Assembly: GCA_029780415.1 (NCBI GenBank)
Contig: JAKOYN010000103.1
Span: 1 to 64,000, forward strand
Length of the DNA stretch: 64,000 bases
From: RXIX01 sp003989075
GTDB lineage: Bacteria > Pseudomonadota > Gammaproteobacteria > Competibacterales > Competibacteraceae
Reading direction: 5' to 3'
Shown here piece by piece: positions 1 to 8,577 of the stretch (position 1 is its first letter; the number at the start of each line of letters is the position of its first letter). Under the pieces are notes generated by a model. It was given only the letters and a program-made list of their open reading frames with translations. It was not told where the DNA came from and ran no database searches. A program made the position numbers and the translations under genes.

Positions 1-62
1 GGTACCGGAGCAACGGGCAGTGCGACTCACAAAAACCACGGGATAACCGGGCGAGATGACCT

Positions 63-730
63 TTACAGGCGAAAGCCTGAGCGCGTAAGCGCAGCCCACC
101 CCCGGCTGGGTGGCTTCACGGCCAAATGCCGGGGACTGATTTTAAGCACCGCTGGCCGCCCTGCTACACGCCAGCTTGCATCGGCGAGATGCCTTGCAAA
201 CTGAGTCGCTACGCAATGGCTTAAACCAGCGGGGTCGTTCGTCATCCATGACTCACTTCCCGGAAAATAGGCAAAGGCCCAGTCCTGAGCCTGTTCGCGG
301 GAATTCCAGAGTAACTCGAAGGGATAGCCAAAGGTGTAATCCACCCATCCCGTTGCGACCTGCTTGAGTGGGGCCAGATCATGGGTGCTGATCTGGATAT
401 GCGCCGCGCCCAGTTCAGCAGCGACCATTGGCGGATGCCGTCCTGGCGGTGACTCGCCAGTTCCTGAAATGCCTGTAACGAAGCTGGGCTGATATCATAC
501 TGAAATTCCGGTAGACGCTCGGCGAAGTAGCGGAAGGTCCGATCGCCAAAGCCCTGTCCAGCCAGCGGCCCGCTGAGAATATTGGACGGTGGGTAATCAT
601 TCATCATCCAGGTGATGCGCGGCGCGGCATCGGCGTCGGCGGGGCCAGTCGCGATCAGTATCAGAACCGCAGCAAGCAGCATGAGTAGTGCGCTCGTCCG
701 GTCGCGGCGTGCGTGGATAATAGGTGCCAT
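63..730 (-). pseudogene. broken periplasmic solute-binding-like gene (TIGR02285-like)
   Basis: From the ATG at 730 the minus strand encodes a signal peptide (hydrophobic LLMLLAAVLILIA) followed by ITWMMNDYPPSNILSGPLAGQGFGD, written here only to its key parts: ITWMMNDYPP and GPLAGQGFGD resemble the N-terminus of TIGR02285-type periplasmic proteins. Similarity stops near position 440. A stretch resembling the late part of the family (GWVDYTFGYPFELLW) follows in another reading frame, without the expected middle. This indicates an internal deletion plus a frameshift, perhaps with a further lesion near the 3' end. Such proteins often sit beside GGDEF genes, as here. The family assignment is from memory of the motif and is moderately sure; that the gene is broken is clearer. 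Confidence 0.5.
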
Positions 731-840
731 GACGGGAGTGACAGGAGTGGTGGGAGCATATGGATTCAAGGTCGAAAGACTCCGGCAAGGCAGGCATGGT
801 GGACGCGATGGTGGGAGTGGTTCGAACAAGGATAGATGCC

Positions 841-2892
841 ATGATCCCGCCGATCAGTCATCTGGGAAAGCGTCTGGTGCTGTCGATTCTGCTGATGGGC
901 GGACTGCTGACACTGATCGGCACTTCGCTGCAACTGACGCTTGAACTGCGCCGCGACTGGCACGAAGTGGAAAACAGTCTTGACAGTGTCCGTTCCAGCC
1001 ATCTGCGCAGTCTTACCGAGGCGGCGTGGAATTTTGATAGCACTCAATTGGAGCTGCAGCTGGATAGCCTGTTGACTCTGCCGTGGATCAGTGGCGCGAG
1101 CGTGCAGTTTGGTGGTGACGGCGCCCAGGCGCGCACGCTGCATCGGGGTGATCTGGCATTGTCGCGCGATCTGAGCCGCAGCTTGCCACTGGTGCAGAAC
1201 ATCGGCGGGCGCGAGATCGAGGTCGGGCGTCTGGAACTGCGCGCGAGCCCGGCGGCGATCTACGCCAAGACCCTTGACCGGCTGCTGCTGGTGCTGGTCA
1301 CCCAGGCGATCAAGACCTTTGTGATTGCCGTATTCATCCTGTTTCTGGTCCATCACCTGATCAATCGCCATCTGGTGCGGATTGCCGCTTTCGCCCGGGC
1401 ATTGCCCGATGAGTGCGAGCGGCCGCCTTTGCGTCTGGACCGCAAGCACCGCGATGACGAGATCGAGACCCTGGTGAACAGCCTCAATGAGGTCCACGCC
1501 CGCCTGTGCGCGGCCCGCGAGCACGAGCGTGACCGGCGCGCGCAACTGGAGGAGGAGATCCGGGCGCGTACTGTGGAGCTGTCGGTACTCAGCGAGCGGC
1601 TGGCGCTGAGCCTGGAGGGTGGCGAGCTGGCGAGCTGGGACTGGAACCTGCGCAATGGGATCTGTACCGTCGATGCGCAGTGGACCGCCATGCTGGGCTA
1701 TCAGCCGGAACAGTACGATAACAGTTGTGCCGGGTTCATGGCCCTGGTGCATCCCGATGACCGCGTGCGGGTCCAGGCCGCCCGTGAGGCGCATCTGCAG
1801 GGCTTTACCGCAACCTACCGCTGTGATTTTCGCATGCGCACCCAGGATGGCGGTTATCGCTGGATCCATGCCAGCGGCCGACAGGTGCGGCCCGATGCTG
1901 CGCAACCGGCGTTGCGTCTGGTGGGTGTGCATCAGGATATCAGTGCCCGCAAGACCGCTGAGCTGAACCTGCGGCGGGTCGAGCGCCAGTTGCGCGTTCA
2001 GGCGGACATTATTGATGCCCATGTGCTGAGCCGCTGCTTTGATTGTGAGGGGCGCATCACCAAGGTCAGCAGCGCCTATTGCCAGCGTTCCGGGTTCAGC
2101 ATCGTTGAATTACTCGGCCAGCCTTGCGCCTTTAATCTGGATGAGAAGCTGCCGGATGCCGAGCGGGCTACGTTTTGGCTGCGGATTGTCGAAGCGGTTG
2201 GCTGGCGGGGTGAAATCCGCCACCGGACGCGCGCCGGCGAGCCTTTCTGGGTGCGTGCCACGATCACGGCGTTTTACGACGAGGGCGCCTTGATGGGCTA
2301 TACCGAGATCGCCGAGGACATCGACTCCCACAAGCGTCTGGAGCAACTGGCCATTACCGATGAGCTGACCGGTGTCTTCAACCGGCGCCACTTTCGCCAG
2401 ATTTTCGAGAGGCTGCATAGTCATGATGGCGCGCCGCAGCAGGCCCTGGCACTGCTGCTGGTCGATATCGACTACTTCAAGCGCTACAACGATCACTATG
2501 GTCATCAGGCTGGCGATCTGGCGTTGCAGCAGGTAGCCGAGATCCTGCGCAAGGAACTGGCGGCGCAGGATGGCTGGGTGTTCCGCCTTGGCGGCGAGGA
2601 GTTTGGCGGCCTGCTCCTGCTGAATGCGGCTGATGACCCGGTGGCAGCGGGCCTGGCGCTGGCCGAACGCATGTGTGCGGCAGTGCGCGCGCGTGCCATC
2701 CCGCATGTTGGCAACCCGGAGGTGCAGGTCGTCACCCTGTCGATCGGAGTCCGGGTGGTGGATATCGCCGAGGATGTGTCGATGGCGGCAATCTACCGGG
2801 AGGCGGATCTGGCGCTGTATGCGGCCAAGCACCAGGGACGCAATCAGGCGAGCCTGTTCCAGGTTGGCGCTACCGCTGGTGCATTGAGTTGA
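841..2892 (+). CDS. membrane diguanylate cyclase, PAS-PAS-GGDEF
   Basis: Predicted to make cyclic di-GMP from two GTP at the inner membrane. The 683-residue protein has a transmembrane helix at about 10-33, a periplasmic sensor segment, a second helix at about 148-175, a HAMP-like linker, two PAS domains (about 255-375 and 385-505) and a C-terminal GGDEF domain. The active-site signature is GGEEF at about residue 584, after the metal-binding DIDYFK segment. The usual RxxD inhibitory site five residues upstream is replaced by AAQD, so product inhibition may be absent. The start at 841 is chosen because AAGGA lies 8 bases upstream and the protein then begins just before the first helix; in-frame ATGs at 760 and 796 have poorer sites. 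It lies divergent from the broken solute-binding gene. Confidence 0.93.
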   Translation: MIPPISHLGKRLVLSILLMGGLLTLIGTSLQLTLELRRDWHEVENSLDSVRSSHLRSLTEAAWNFDSTQLELQLDSLLTLPWISGASVQFGGDGAQARTLHRGDLALSRDLSRSLPLVQNIGGREIEVGRLELRASPAAIYAKTLDRLLLVLVTQAIKTFVIAVFILFLVHHLINRHLVRIAAFARALPDECERPPLRLDRKHRDDEIETLVNSLNEVHARLCAAREHERDRRAQLEEEIRARTVELSVLSERLALSLEGGELASWDWNLRNGICTVDAQWTAMLGYQPEQYDNSCAGFMALVHPDDRVRVQAAREAHLQGFTATYRCDFRMRTQDGGYRWIHASGRQVRPDAAQPALRLVGVHQDISARKTAELNLRRVERQLRVQADIIDAHVLSRCFDCEGRITKVSSAYCQRSGFSIVELLGQPCAFNLDEKLPDAERATFWLRIVEAVGWRGEIRHRTRAGEPFWVRATITAFYDEGALMGYTEIAEDIDSHKRLEQLAITDELTGVFNRRHFRQIFERLHSHDGAPQQALALLLVDIDYFKRYNDHYGHQAGDLALQQVAEILRKELAAQDGWVFRLGGEEFGGLLLLNAADDPVAAGLALAERMCAAVRARAIPHVGNPEVQVVTLSIGVRVVDIAEDVSMAAIYREADLALYAAKHQGRNQASLFQVGATAGALS

Positions 2893-2938
2893 ATGGATTT
2901 GGATTGGTTGAAATCAGATCGGATCGGATGAGGAGACG

Positions 2939-3688
2939 ATGAGCGAACATGAAAAAGTACCCGGCGCGGCGGCGCGGCTGCTGGAGCAGTTGCAGCGCAG
3001 CCAGGCGTTTCATCTCCACGGCGCCACGGTCATTGAGCAACCCCTGCGCTACTTGCGTCGCTGGCAGTCGGCGCGGCTGGCGCGTACCCATGCCGATCTG
3101 TTGCGCAGCCCGCGCTATCGGCCGGCGGCGCTGTTCTTCCTCGACGAGCTGTACGGTGACTGTGATTTCCTGCAGCGCGAACGTGATCTGGAGCGGGTGG
3201 TGCCGGCCATGAGCCGGGTGCTGCCTGCGCATGTGCTGCACACGGCGGCGCTGGCGCTGGAACTGAATGTGCTGTCGCACGAGCTGGATGCCATCATGAC
3301 CCAAGTTCTGGTGGAGAACGGTGGCCTTGATACGCCGGATGCGCTGGACGAAGCCCGTTACGTCGCTGCCTACCGGCGCTGTGGCCACTACGAGCAGCGC
3401 GCACGTCAACTGTATCTGGTCGAACGACTCGGTGATGATCTGGCGCGCATTGTGCCCAAGCGCTTCATCCATGCCGCGCTGCTCCTGTCGCGGACGCCGG
3501 CACGCTTGGCGGGTGTTGGCGAGCTGCATCGTTTCCTCGAAGCGGGCTTCAGCGCCTTTCGCCACCTTGGCAGCGACGCGGCGACCTTCGTTGCCACCAT
3601 CATCGATCGCGAGCGCGTCATCCTCGAACACATACGCGACGGTCATCCCCGGCCGCTGGAACTGACCGATGCCGATACCATGCCATAG
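2939..3688 (+). CDS. conserved protein of unknown function
   Basis: A 249-residue soluble, helix-rich protein with no signal peptide or membrane segment. An AGGAG site lies 3 bases before the ATG, and the gene starts 46 bases after the diguanylate cyclase, so the two are probably co-transcribed. The segment FFLDELYGDCDF followed by ERDLERVVPAM looks like a conserved family core, and the protein is rich in Arg and Leu with several HxxE/H pairs. I do not recognise an enzymatic motif. A role linked to c-di-GMP signalling is suggested only by position. Confidence 0.75.
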   Translation: MSEHEKVPGAAARLLEQLQRSQAFHLHGATVIEQPLRYLRRWQSARLARTHADLLRSPRYRPAALFFLDELYGDCDFLQRERDLERVVPAMSRVLPAHVLHTAALALELNVLSHELDAIMTQVLVENGGLDTPDALDEARYVAAYRRCGHYEQRARQLYLVERLGDDLARIVPKRFIHAALLLSRTPARLAGVGELHRFLEAGFSAFRHLGSDAATFVATIIDRERVILEHIRDGHPRPLELTDADTMP

Positions 3689-3699
3689 ATGTCCGCCGC

Positions 3700-3993
3700 T
3701 CAGGGTTGGCTGTTGGCTGTGGCAAGGGTTTGGTCGAGGTAGCGGTGGATTTCCTGCTCCAGGCGCGGTTTGAGCGGCACCAGCAGGAAGCCCAGCCGGG
3801 CGTGAATGTGAAGTTGTCCCGGCTCCAGGTCAATCTGGCCGCTGACTCCGGAACGGGCGAAGTGCAGCGAATCGCCCCGCCAGTGGTACTGGATGTCGAA
3901 GCGATCGGCCAGTTGCGTCGCCATCTGCTCGGCGGCCTGACGTGCCTGTGCGCTGCTGAGCAGATGGGTACGGTGAATGATGATGTGTGACAT
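3700..3993 (-). CDS. polyhydroxyalkanoic acid system family protein
   Basis: A 97-residue protein beginning MSHIIIHRTHLLSSAQARQA and containing FDIQYHWRGDSLHFARSG, the pattern of the short PHA-system proteins (TIGR02610/PF09650) found beside PHA synthesis and granule genes. The family is associated with PHA granules; its biochemical role is not settled. It lies 27 bases downstream of the lipase gene on the same strand and is probably co-transcribed with it. No PHA synthase is in the window, so PHA metabolism is inferred from this gene alone. Confidence 0.85.
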   Translation of the reverse strand: MSHIIIHRTHLLSSAQARQAAEQMATQLADRFDIQYHWRGDSLHFARSGVSGQIDLEPGQLHIHARLGFLLVPLKPRLEQEIHRYLDQTLATANSQP

Positions 3994-4020
3994 GCAGGGG
4001 GCCTCAGTGCCGGTGCAGAT

Positions 4021-5256
4021 TCAGGGCGGGAGTGCGGTCAGGGTGCGTGCCAACCGCAGATACCAGGGGCGCAGGTCGCGCAGCGTGCCGATGCCGACGA
4101 TATCCATATGATCCCAGCCGGCCAGCACGCCGTGATCGTTCCAGGCGCCCGCCTCGGGCGGTTCTCGATAGGGCAGGATGCGGTCACTCGAACCCAAGGT
4201 CGGGCCGGCCATGGAGCGGGTGTTGACCAGGCCATCGTTTTCCCACCAGCTGCGGTCGATGCGCACCTGGCCGGGCAGGTCACGGCTGTAGGCGCCGATG
4301 AACAGGGCACTGGGCCAGAACTGCGGCAGCATGCTCGGCAGCGGTATCTGATGGCCGCTGGGCCAGATAGACTGGGTCGCGGCGGTCGACCAGGAAAAAT
4401 AATACACCTGGGGTTGAGCGGCAAAGCGCTGGTTTAATTCGCGCGCGCCATCCGGGCTCAGATCCCAGGCGCTGATGTCGTGTGATTGCCAGATGGGGCT
4501 GCGTTCAACCCGATCCAGATAGGCGGTGAACGACTCGTTGGCGGCGCGGCGCAGACCCCACTGATCGAGTTTGAAATCGTAGGGCAGTTGATCCGGCTCG
4601 ATGCCCGCAAGGGCGGCAAAGCCGAGCAGGCCGGCGCGCACCTGCGGCAGCAGATTGTCGAGGCCGGCGGCCAGACTGGTGCCATCGTGCGGTGAGGCCA
4701 GAGTGGTGACGCTGCGTACTCCATCATGCCCGCCCTGGAACAGCGGCGACAGCGAACCATCCCGGGTCGCGGCGCGTTCCGCAGCATCGCCTTGCGCCAG
4801 CAGCGCGGTGAGCACACGCACGGTCTGGCCGCCCTGGCTGTGGCCAATCAGATGGACCTTGCGCACACTACCGTGCCCCTCCGGTGTGCCCCATGCCGGA
4901 TAGAGACCGGCGAAGTGGCGGCCATAGCGGGCATGACCATGAGCGGTCGCATGCACCTGACCATAATCGACCGTGCCGCCCTTGATATAAGCGTACAGCT
5001 CACAGGCCCGATCCCAATTGCTGGCAAAGGGTCCGACCACGCCGGTGTAACTGCGATAGCCGGCCTGATTGAGCGTTTCCTGCAGGTCGCCGAAGCCGCC
5101 CCAGTATTTGAAACCGAGCAGTTCCTCGCGGCCCCAGCCCATGAAGCCATGCACCAGGATCAGCGGATAATCATTGCCGGCGCCGGCTCGGGCGATACCG
5201 CTCAGTAGCACCAGCAGCACGAATAGACGGAACAGGATCGCAAGCAAACGGTGCAT
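4021..5256 (-). CDS. secreted triacylglycerol lipase, family I.5-like
   Basis: Hydrolyses ester bonds of long-chain acylglycerols outside the cytoplasm. The 411-residue protein has a signal peptide (about 1-24), the oxyanion-loop motif LILVHGFMGWGREELLGFKY, and the nucleophile motif GHSQG with Ser140. By resemblance to the Geobacillus lipases the catalytic Asp is in WENDGLVNT and the His in GWDHMDIVG. The zinc-site residues of that family also appear conserved: Asp in SNWDRACE, two His in HATAHGHARYGR, and Asp in AWDLSPDGA. Family I.5 is best known from thermophilic Firmicutes, so a proteobacterial member keeping the zinc site is notable. It is likely the first gene of a pair with the downstream PHA-system gene. 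Confidence 0.92.
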   Translation of the reverse strand: MHRLLAILFRLFVLLVLLSGIARAGAGNDYPLILVHGFMGWGREELLGFKYWGGFGDLQETLNQAGYRSYTGVVGPFASNWDRACELYAYIKGGTVDYGQVHATAHGHARYGRHFAGLYPAWGTPEGHGSVRKVHLIGHSQGGQTVRVLTALLAQGDAAERAATRDGSLSPLFQGGHDGVRSVTTLASPHDGTSLAAGLDNLLPQVRAGLLGFAALAGIEPDQLPYDFKLDQWGLRRAANESFTAYLDRVERSPIWQSHDISAWDLSPDGARELNQRFAAQPQVYYFSWSTAATQSIWPSGHQIPLPSMLPQFWPSALFIGAYSRDLPGQVRIDRSWWENDGLVNTRSMAGPTLGSSDRILPYREPPEAGAWNDHGVLAGWDHMDIVGIGTLRDLRPWYLRLARTLTALPP

Positions 5257-5331
5257 CAGCAGGACCTCGGGACGATAGGGCTGTGGCAGTGTAGCGCCGT
5301 GCCGCGCTGCTGCCTTGCCTGAATTGGCGCA

Positions 5332-7008
5332 TCAGGCGCCGCGCCGGTAACACCAGAATCCGGCCAGTAGCAGTCCGCCCCCGGCCAGCCAGGCCTCGGA
5401 CTGCAGCAGCACCAGTACCCCGCCGAGAATGCAGGCGGCGGCGACAATGGCACCGCGCAATCCGGCCAGGGGCGTAGCGCGTGATACCGCACCGGCACCA
5501 TCCAGCAGGCGGCTGGAATGCGCCAGCAGTTCCGGCAGCCGCCCGGCCAGATCAAGCAGTTCTGGACCATTGCGCAGCAGTTCACGCGCCAGCCGCTCCG
5601 GACGCAACTGCGCGCGCAGGATCGGGCCGATATGCGCCCGTGACACCGCCACCACATCCAGCCCGGGATCAACCATGCGCCCGACGCCCTCGAAGGTCAC
5701 CAGCGCCTTGACCATCAGCACCAACTCGACCCGGAAATACATCCGGTAGCGGCCACCCAGGCGCATTGATTCCAGAATCAGCCGGGCGATGCTGAACTCA
5801 CCGCTGGCGGCCCGCAGCAGAAAGCGCTGTGACAGTTCGCTCACCGCGCGCCGGAACGCGGCCGGATCGCCGCCTGGACCGGGCTGGGCAATTGCAGCCA
5901 GGTGCTGGGCGGCCATGGTCGCATCACCACCGACCAGAGCATGGTAGTAATAGAGCAGGCGCCGCCGGGTGGCATCCTCGAAACGACCGACCATGCCCAG
6001 GTCGATGAAGCCGACTCGCAGCGGCGGCCCGGCCAGGATCAACAGGTTACCGGCGTGCAGATCGGCGTGAAACAGGCCGTACTGATACAGCATGCGCAGG
6101 ATGGCTTCGGCGCCCAGATCAACCACCCGCGCCCGCTGCGCTGCATTCAGGGCAGCGGTTTCCGGCGTACCGGGTTTGAAGCCCGGCAGATAGCTCATGG
6201 TCAGCACGCTGACACTGCTCAGCGCGCGGCGCGGTCGCGGAAAGACAATCGCTGGATTGTCCTGGAAACAGGCGGCGAACAGCTCGCCGTGATCGGCTTC
6301 CAGGCTCAGATCCAGTTCGCGCACCGTGTAGGCGTGGAATTCGGCGATGATCGCCGCCGGCTGGTATTGGGGCAGTAGTTGATCAAGCACCACGCCCAGC
6401 CCGTGCAGCAGGGTCAGGTCAGCGCGCACCGCAGCGCGCACGCCCGGCTTGAGCACCTTGATCACCACGGTTTCGCCGTCATGGGTCATGGCGCGATGCG
6501 CCTGCGCCAGTGAGGCCGAGCCGAGCGGCTGTTCCTCCACCGTGGCAAACAGGCGCTCCAACGGCTGGTCCAGTTCAGCTTCGATCAGGGCGCGAATCGC
6601 TGCGAAAGGTGCCGCTGGAGCCTGATCAAACAGGTTTTTCAATTCATCGGTCAGCGCGCTGGGCAGCAGATCCTCGCGTACCGCCATGATCTGACCTAGC
6701 TTGATATAAGTCGGTCCGAGCCGCTCAAGGCGCAGGCGCAGTTGCGCAGCAAAGGGCAGTGCTGCCAGTTGCGGATCCAGGTGCTGCATGATTCGCCGCA
6801 GCAGGCGCTGTGTGATGCCGCCATTGCCCTGGGCCCTGGCGGTCAGTGCACCCGCCAGCAGCCCGCATAACTGGCCACTGACGTGGCACAGCCGTCGTCC
6901 CAATTGCCAATAGCGCGTCAAGGGCGTCGATACGGGTGCGCCTGGCAGCCGGGTGCGAGCGGCGGGACGCAGTGGAAGCGGCGACGACGGGCGTGAATCC
7001 TCGGCCAT
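5332..7008 (-). CDS. ABC1/UbiB-type atypical kinase
   Basis: Member of the ABC1/ADCK/UbiB atypical kinase family, usually needed for ubiquinone synthesis or lipid-quinone handling at the membrane. The 558-residue reading shows the KxGQ motif (YIKLGQIMAVREDLLP), the Ala-rich loop (GSASLAQAH), the nucleotide-binding Lys in VVIKVLKPG, the catalytic loop (LFHADLHAGNLL) and the metal-binding DLG in VGFIDLGMVG. Two hydrophobic C-terminal segments fit membrane anchoring. The start at 7008 avoids overlap with the divergent wax ester synthase gene, whose ribosome site is at 7093; ATG 7053 is an alternative and neither has a good ribosome site. Neighbouring lipid genes suggest a lipid-related job, but a ubiB ortholog cannot be excluded. 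Confidence 0.88.
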   Translation of the reverse strand: MAEDSRPSSPLPLRPAARTRLPGAPVSTPLTRYWQLGRRLCHVSGQLCGLLAGALTARAQGNGGITQRLLRRIMQHLDPQLAALPFAAQLRLRLERLGPTYIKLGQIMAVREDLLPSALTDELKNLFDQAPAAPFAAIRALIEAELDQPLERLFATVEEQPLGSASLAQAHRAMTHDGETVVIKVLKPGVRAAVRADLTLLHGLGVVLDQLLPQYQPAAIIAEFHAYTVRELDLSLEADHGELFAACFQDNPAIVFPRPRRALSSVSVLTMSYLPGFKPGTPETAALNAAQRARVVDLGAEAILRMLYQYGLFHADLHAGNLLILAGPPLRVGFIDLGMVGRFEDATRRRLLYYYHALVGGDATMAAQHLAAIAQPGPGGDPAAFRRAVSELSQRFLLRAASGEFSIARLILESMRLGGRYRMYFRVELVLMVKALVTFEGVGRMVDPGLDVVAVSRAHIGPILRAQLRPERLARELLRNGPELLDLAGRLPELLAHSSRLLDGAGAVSRATPLAGLRGAIVAAACILGGVLVLLQSEAWLAGGGLLLAGFWCYRRGA

Positions 7009-7104
7009 GCGGGTGGATGGGATGGGTCGGGTTGGGTGGGAAGCTGCAGGCATGCGCGCGGTCGCGCCGGGTGGAAACAGTATAGCAATCGCAGGAGGAG
7101 ACAC

Positions 7105-8514
7105 ATGGAACCACAAGCGCAAGCTTATGCAGCGGTACTGGACGAGGGGGGCATCGCTGTCGATGGAAGCGAGGTCGCAGCGTGCGTACAACCGCAACCG
7201 CTCAGTGGTCAGGATCGCTGCTGGGCGCGGATGGATGTGCCCGGGCAGCCGATGGTGGTCAGCCTGGTGCTGCTGCTTGAACGGCCGCTGACGCTGGAGC
7301 AGGTGCAGTCGCTGTTGCAGGCGCGCTTGCTGCCGCTGGCGCGCTTTCGGCAGCGGGTGCGCGAGGTGAGCGGACGACCCTGCTGGGTCGAGGATGGGCC
7401 ACTGGACTGGACGGCGCATCTGCAGGCTCTGCGCCTGCCGGAGCCGGCCGATACCCACGCTCTGCAGGTTTTGGTGGGGCGCTGGGCCGGTGAGCCATTG
7501 CCGAGTGATCGGCCGCTGTGGCGCTGTGTTCTGGTGGAAAACGTCGGCAGCGGCAGTGCTCTGGTGTTCCGTGTCCATCACTGCATCGCCGATGGTGTGG
7601 CGCTGCTGCGCGTTTTCCTGGCGCTGGGCGATATGCCGCCGGGTGCGAATCGGCTGCAATGGCAGCATGAACAGGCGCGACTGGCCGCCAAGACCGGGCA
7701 TGCGCTATTGCCTCCATCAGGGCGCTGGGGCCGGTTGCGCTGGTTCATGGCAAATGCTGGAGCGCTGTTGCGACAACTGCTGCTCGGGCCGGATACGCGC
7801 ACCCTGCTGCGTGGTCGGCTCACTGGCGATAAGCGGGTTGCCTGGTCGGCGCCAATTCCGTTGACCGCGATCAATGCCGTGCGCCAGCACAGTGGCGGTC
7901 GGGTCAACGATGTGCTGCTGACGGTGGTCGCTGGAGCACTGGCGCGCTATCTGCGCGACCGGGGTGCTAGGCCGCCGTCGGCGCTGCGTCTGCTGGTGCC
8001 GGTCAATCTGCGTCCCTATCAGGAAGAGATTCGCGTCGATAACGAATTTGGTGCGGTGCTGTTGACCCTGCCGCTGGGCATGGCCGATCCGCTGGCGCGG
8101 CTGGCGGCACTGCGGGTGCGCATGGAACGCATCAAGGGTGGTCCGGAAATGCTGGCCAACCGCCTGTTGCTGAGCGTCGCCGGCTGGCTGCCGGCAGCGG
8201 TCGAGCGGCTGCTGCTGCGCGGCTTTGGCCTGAAGGCGACTGCGGTGCTGACGAATGTACCCGGTCCGGATCAGCCGCTGATTCTGGCTGGGGTGCGGGT
8301 CGACCGGGTGCTGGCCTGGGTGCCGCAGATTGCCGGAATCGGGGTGGGTATCAGCATATTCAGTTATACCGGCGCGATCACCGTTGGCGTAACCAGTGAC
8401 AGCGGCGTGCTGGCGGATCCGCATCTGCTGGTTGCGGCGATCGAGGCCGAATGGGCAGCATTGTGCGCACGACTGCCGGCCGGGGCGAGGTCGCGGGCTG
8501 CCGCGAGCCCGTGA
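7105..8514 (+). CDS. wax ester synthase / diacylglycerol O-acyltransferase
   Basis: Transfers acyl groups from acyl-CoA to fatty alcohols or diacylglycerol to make storage wax esters or triacylglycerol. The 469-residue protein carries the active-site motif HHCIADG (HHxxxDG) and the C-terminal family segment LTNVPGPDQPL. Length matches the bacterial WS/DGAT family. The ATG at 7105 is supported by AGGAGGAG immediately upstream. It is transcribed divergently from the UbiB-like gene. Together with the lipase and the PHA-system protein it points to neutral-lipid and polymer storage. Confidence 0.93.
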   Translation: MEPQAQAYAAVLDEGGIAVDGSEVAACVQPQPLSGQDRCWARMDVPGQPMVVSLVLLLERPLTLEQVQSLLQARLLPLARFRQRVREVSGRPCWVEDGPLDWTAHLQALRLPEPADTHALQVLVGRWAGEPLPSDRPLWRCVLVENVGSGSALVFRVHHCIADGVALLRVFLALGDMPPGANRLQWQHEQARLAAKTGHALLPPSGRWGRLRWFMANAGALLRQLLLGPDTRTLLRGRLTGDKRVAWSAPIPLTAINAVRQHSGGRVNDVLLTVVAGALARYLRDRGARPPSALRLLVPVNLRPYQEEIRVDNEFGAVLLTLPLGMADPLARLAALRVRMERIKGGPEMLANRLLLSVAGWLPAAVERLLLRGFGLKATAVLTNVPGPDQPLILAGVRVDRVLAWVPQIAGIGVGISIFSYTGAITVGVTSDSGVLADPHLLVAAIEAEWAALCARLPAGARSRAAASP

Positions 8515-8524
8515 CGGGCTTTTG
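8506..8524 (+). terminator. short intrinsic terminator overlapping a stop codon
   Basis: AGCCCG, loop TGA, CGGGCT followed by TTT. The TGA loop is the stop codon of the wax ester synthase gene. The stem is only 6 bp and the U tract short, so strength is uncertain. Confidence 0.45.
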
Positions 8525-8577
8525 GGATGCGCTTAAACTGATGCAGCTTATTACCGGATCGGACGCGAGGCACAGAT

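Noticed and set aside
766..2022. 418-codon open frame antisense to the diguanylate cyclase
   Set aside because: It covers sensor and PAS domains of a clear gene and has no domain of its own.
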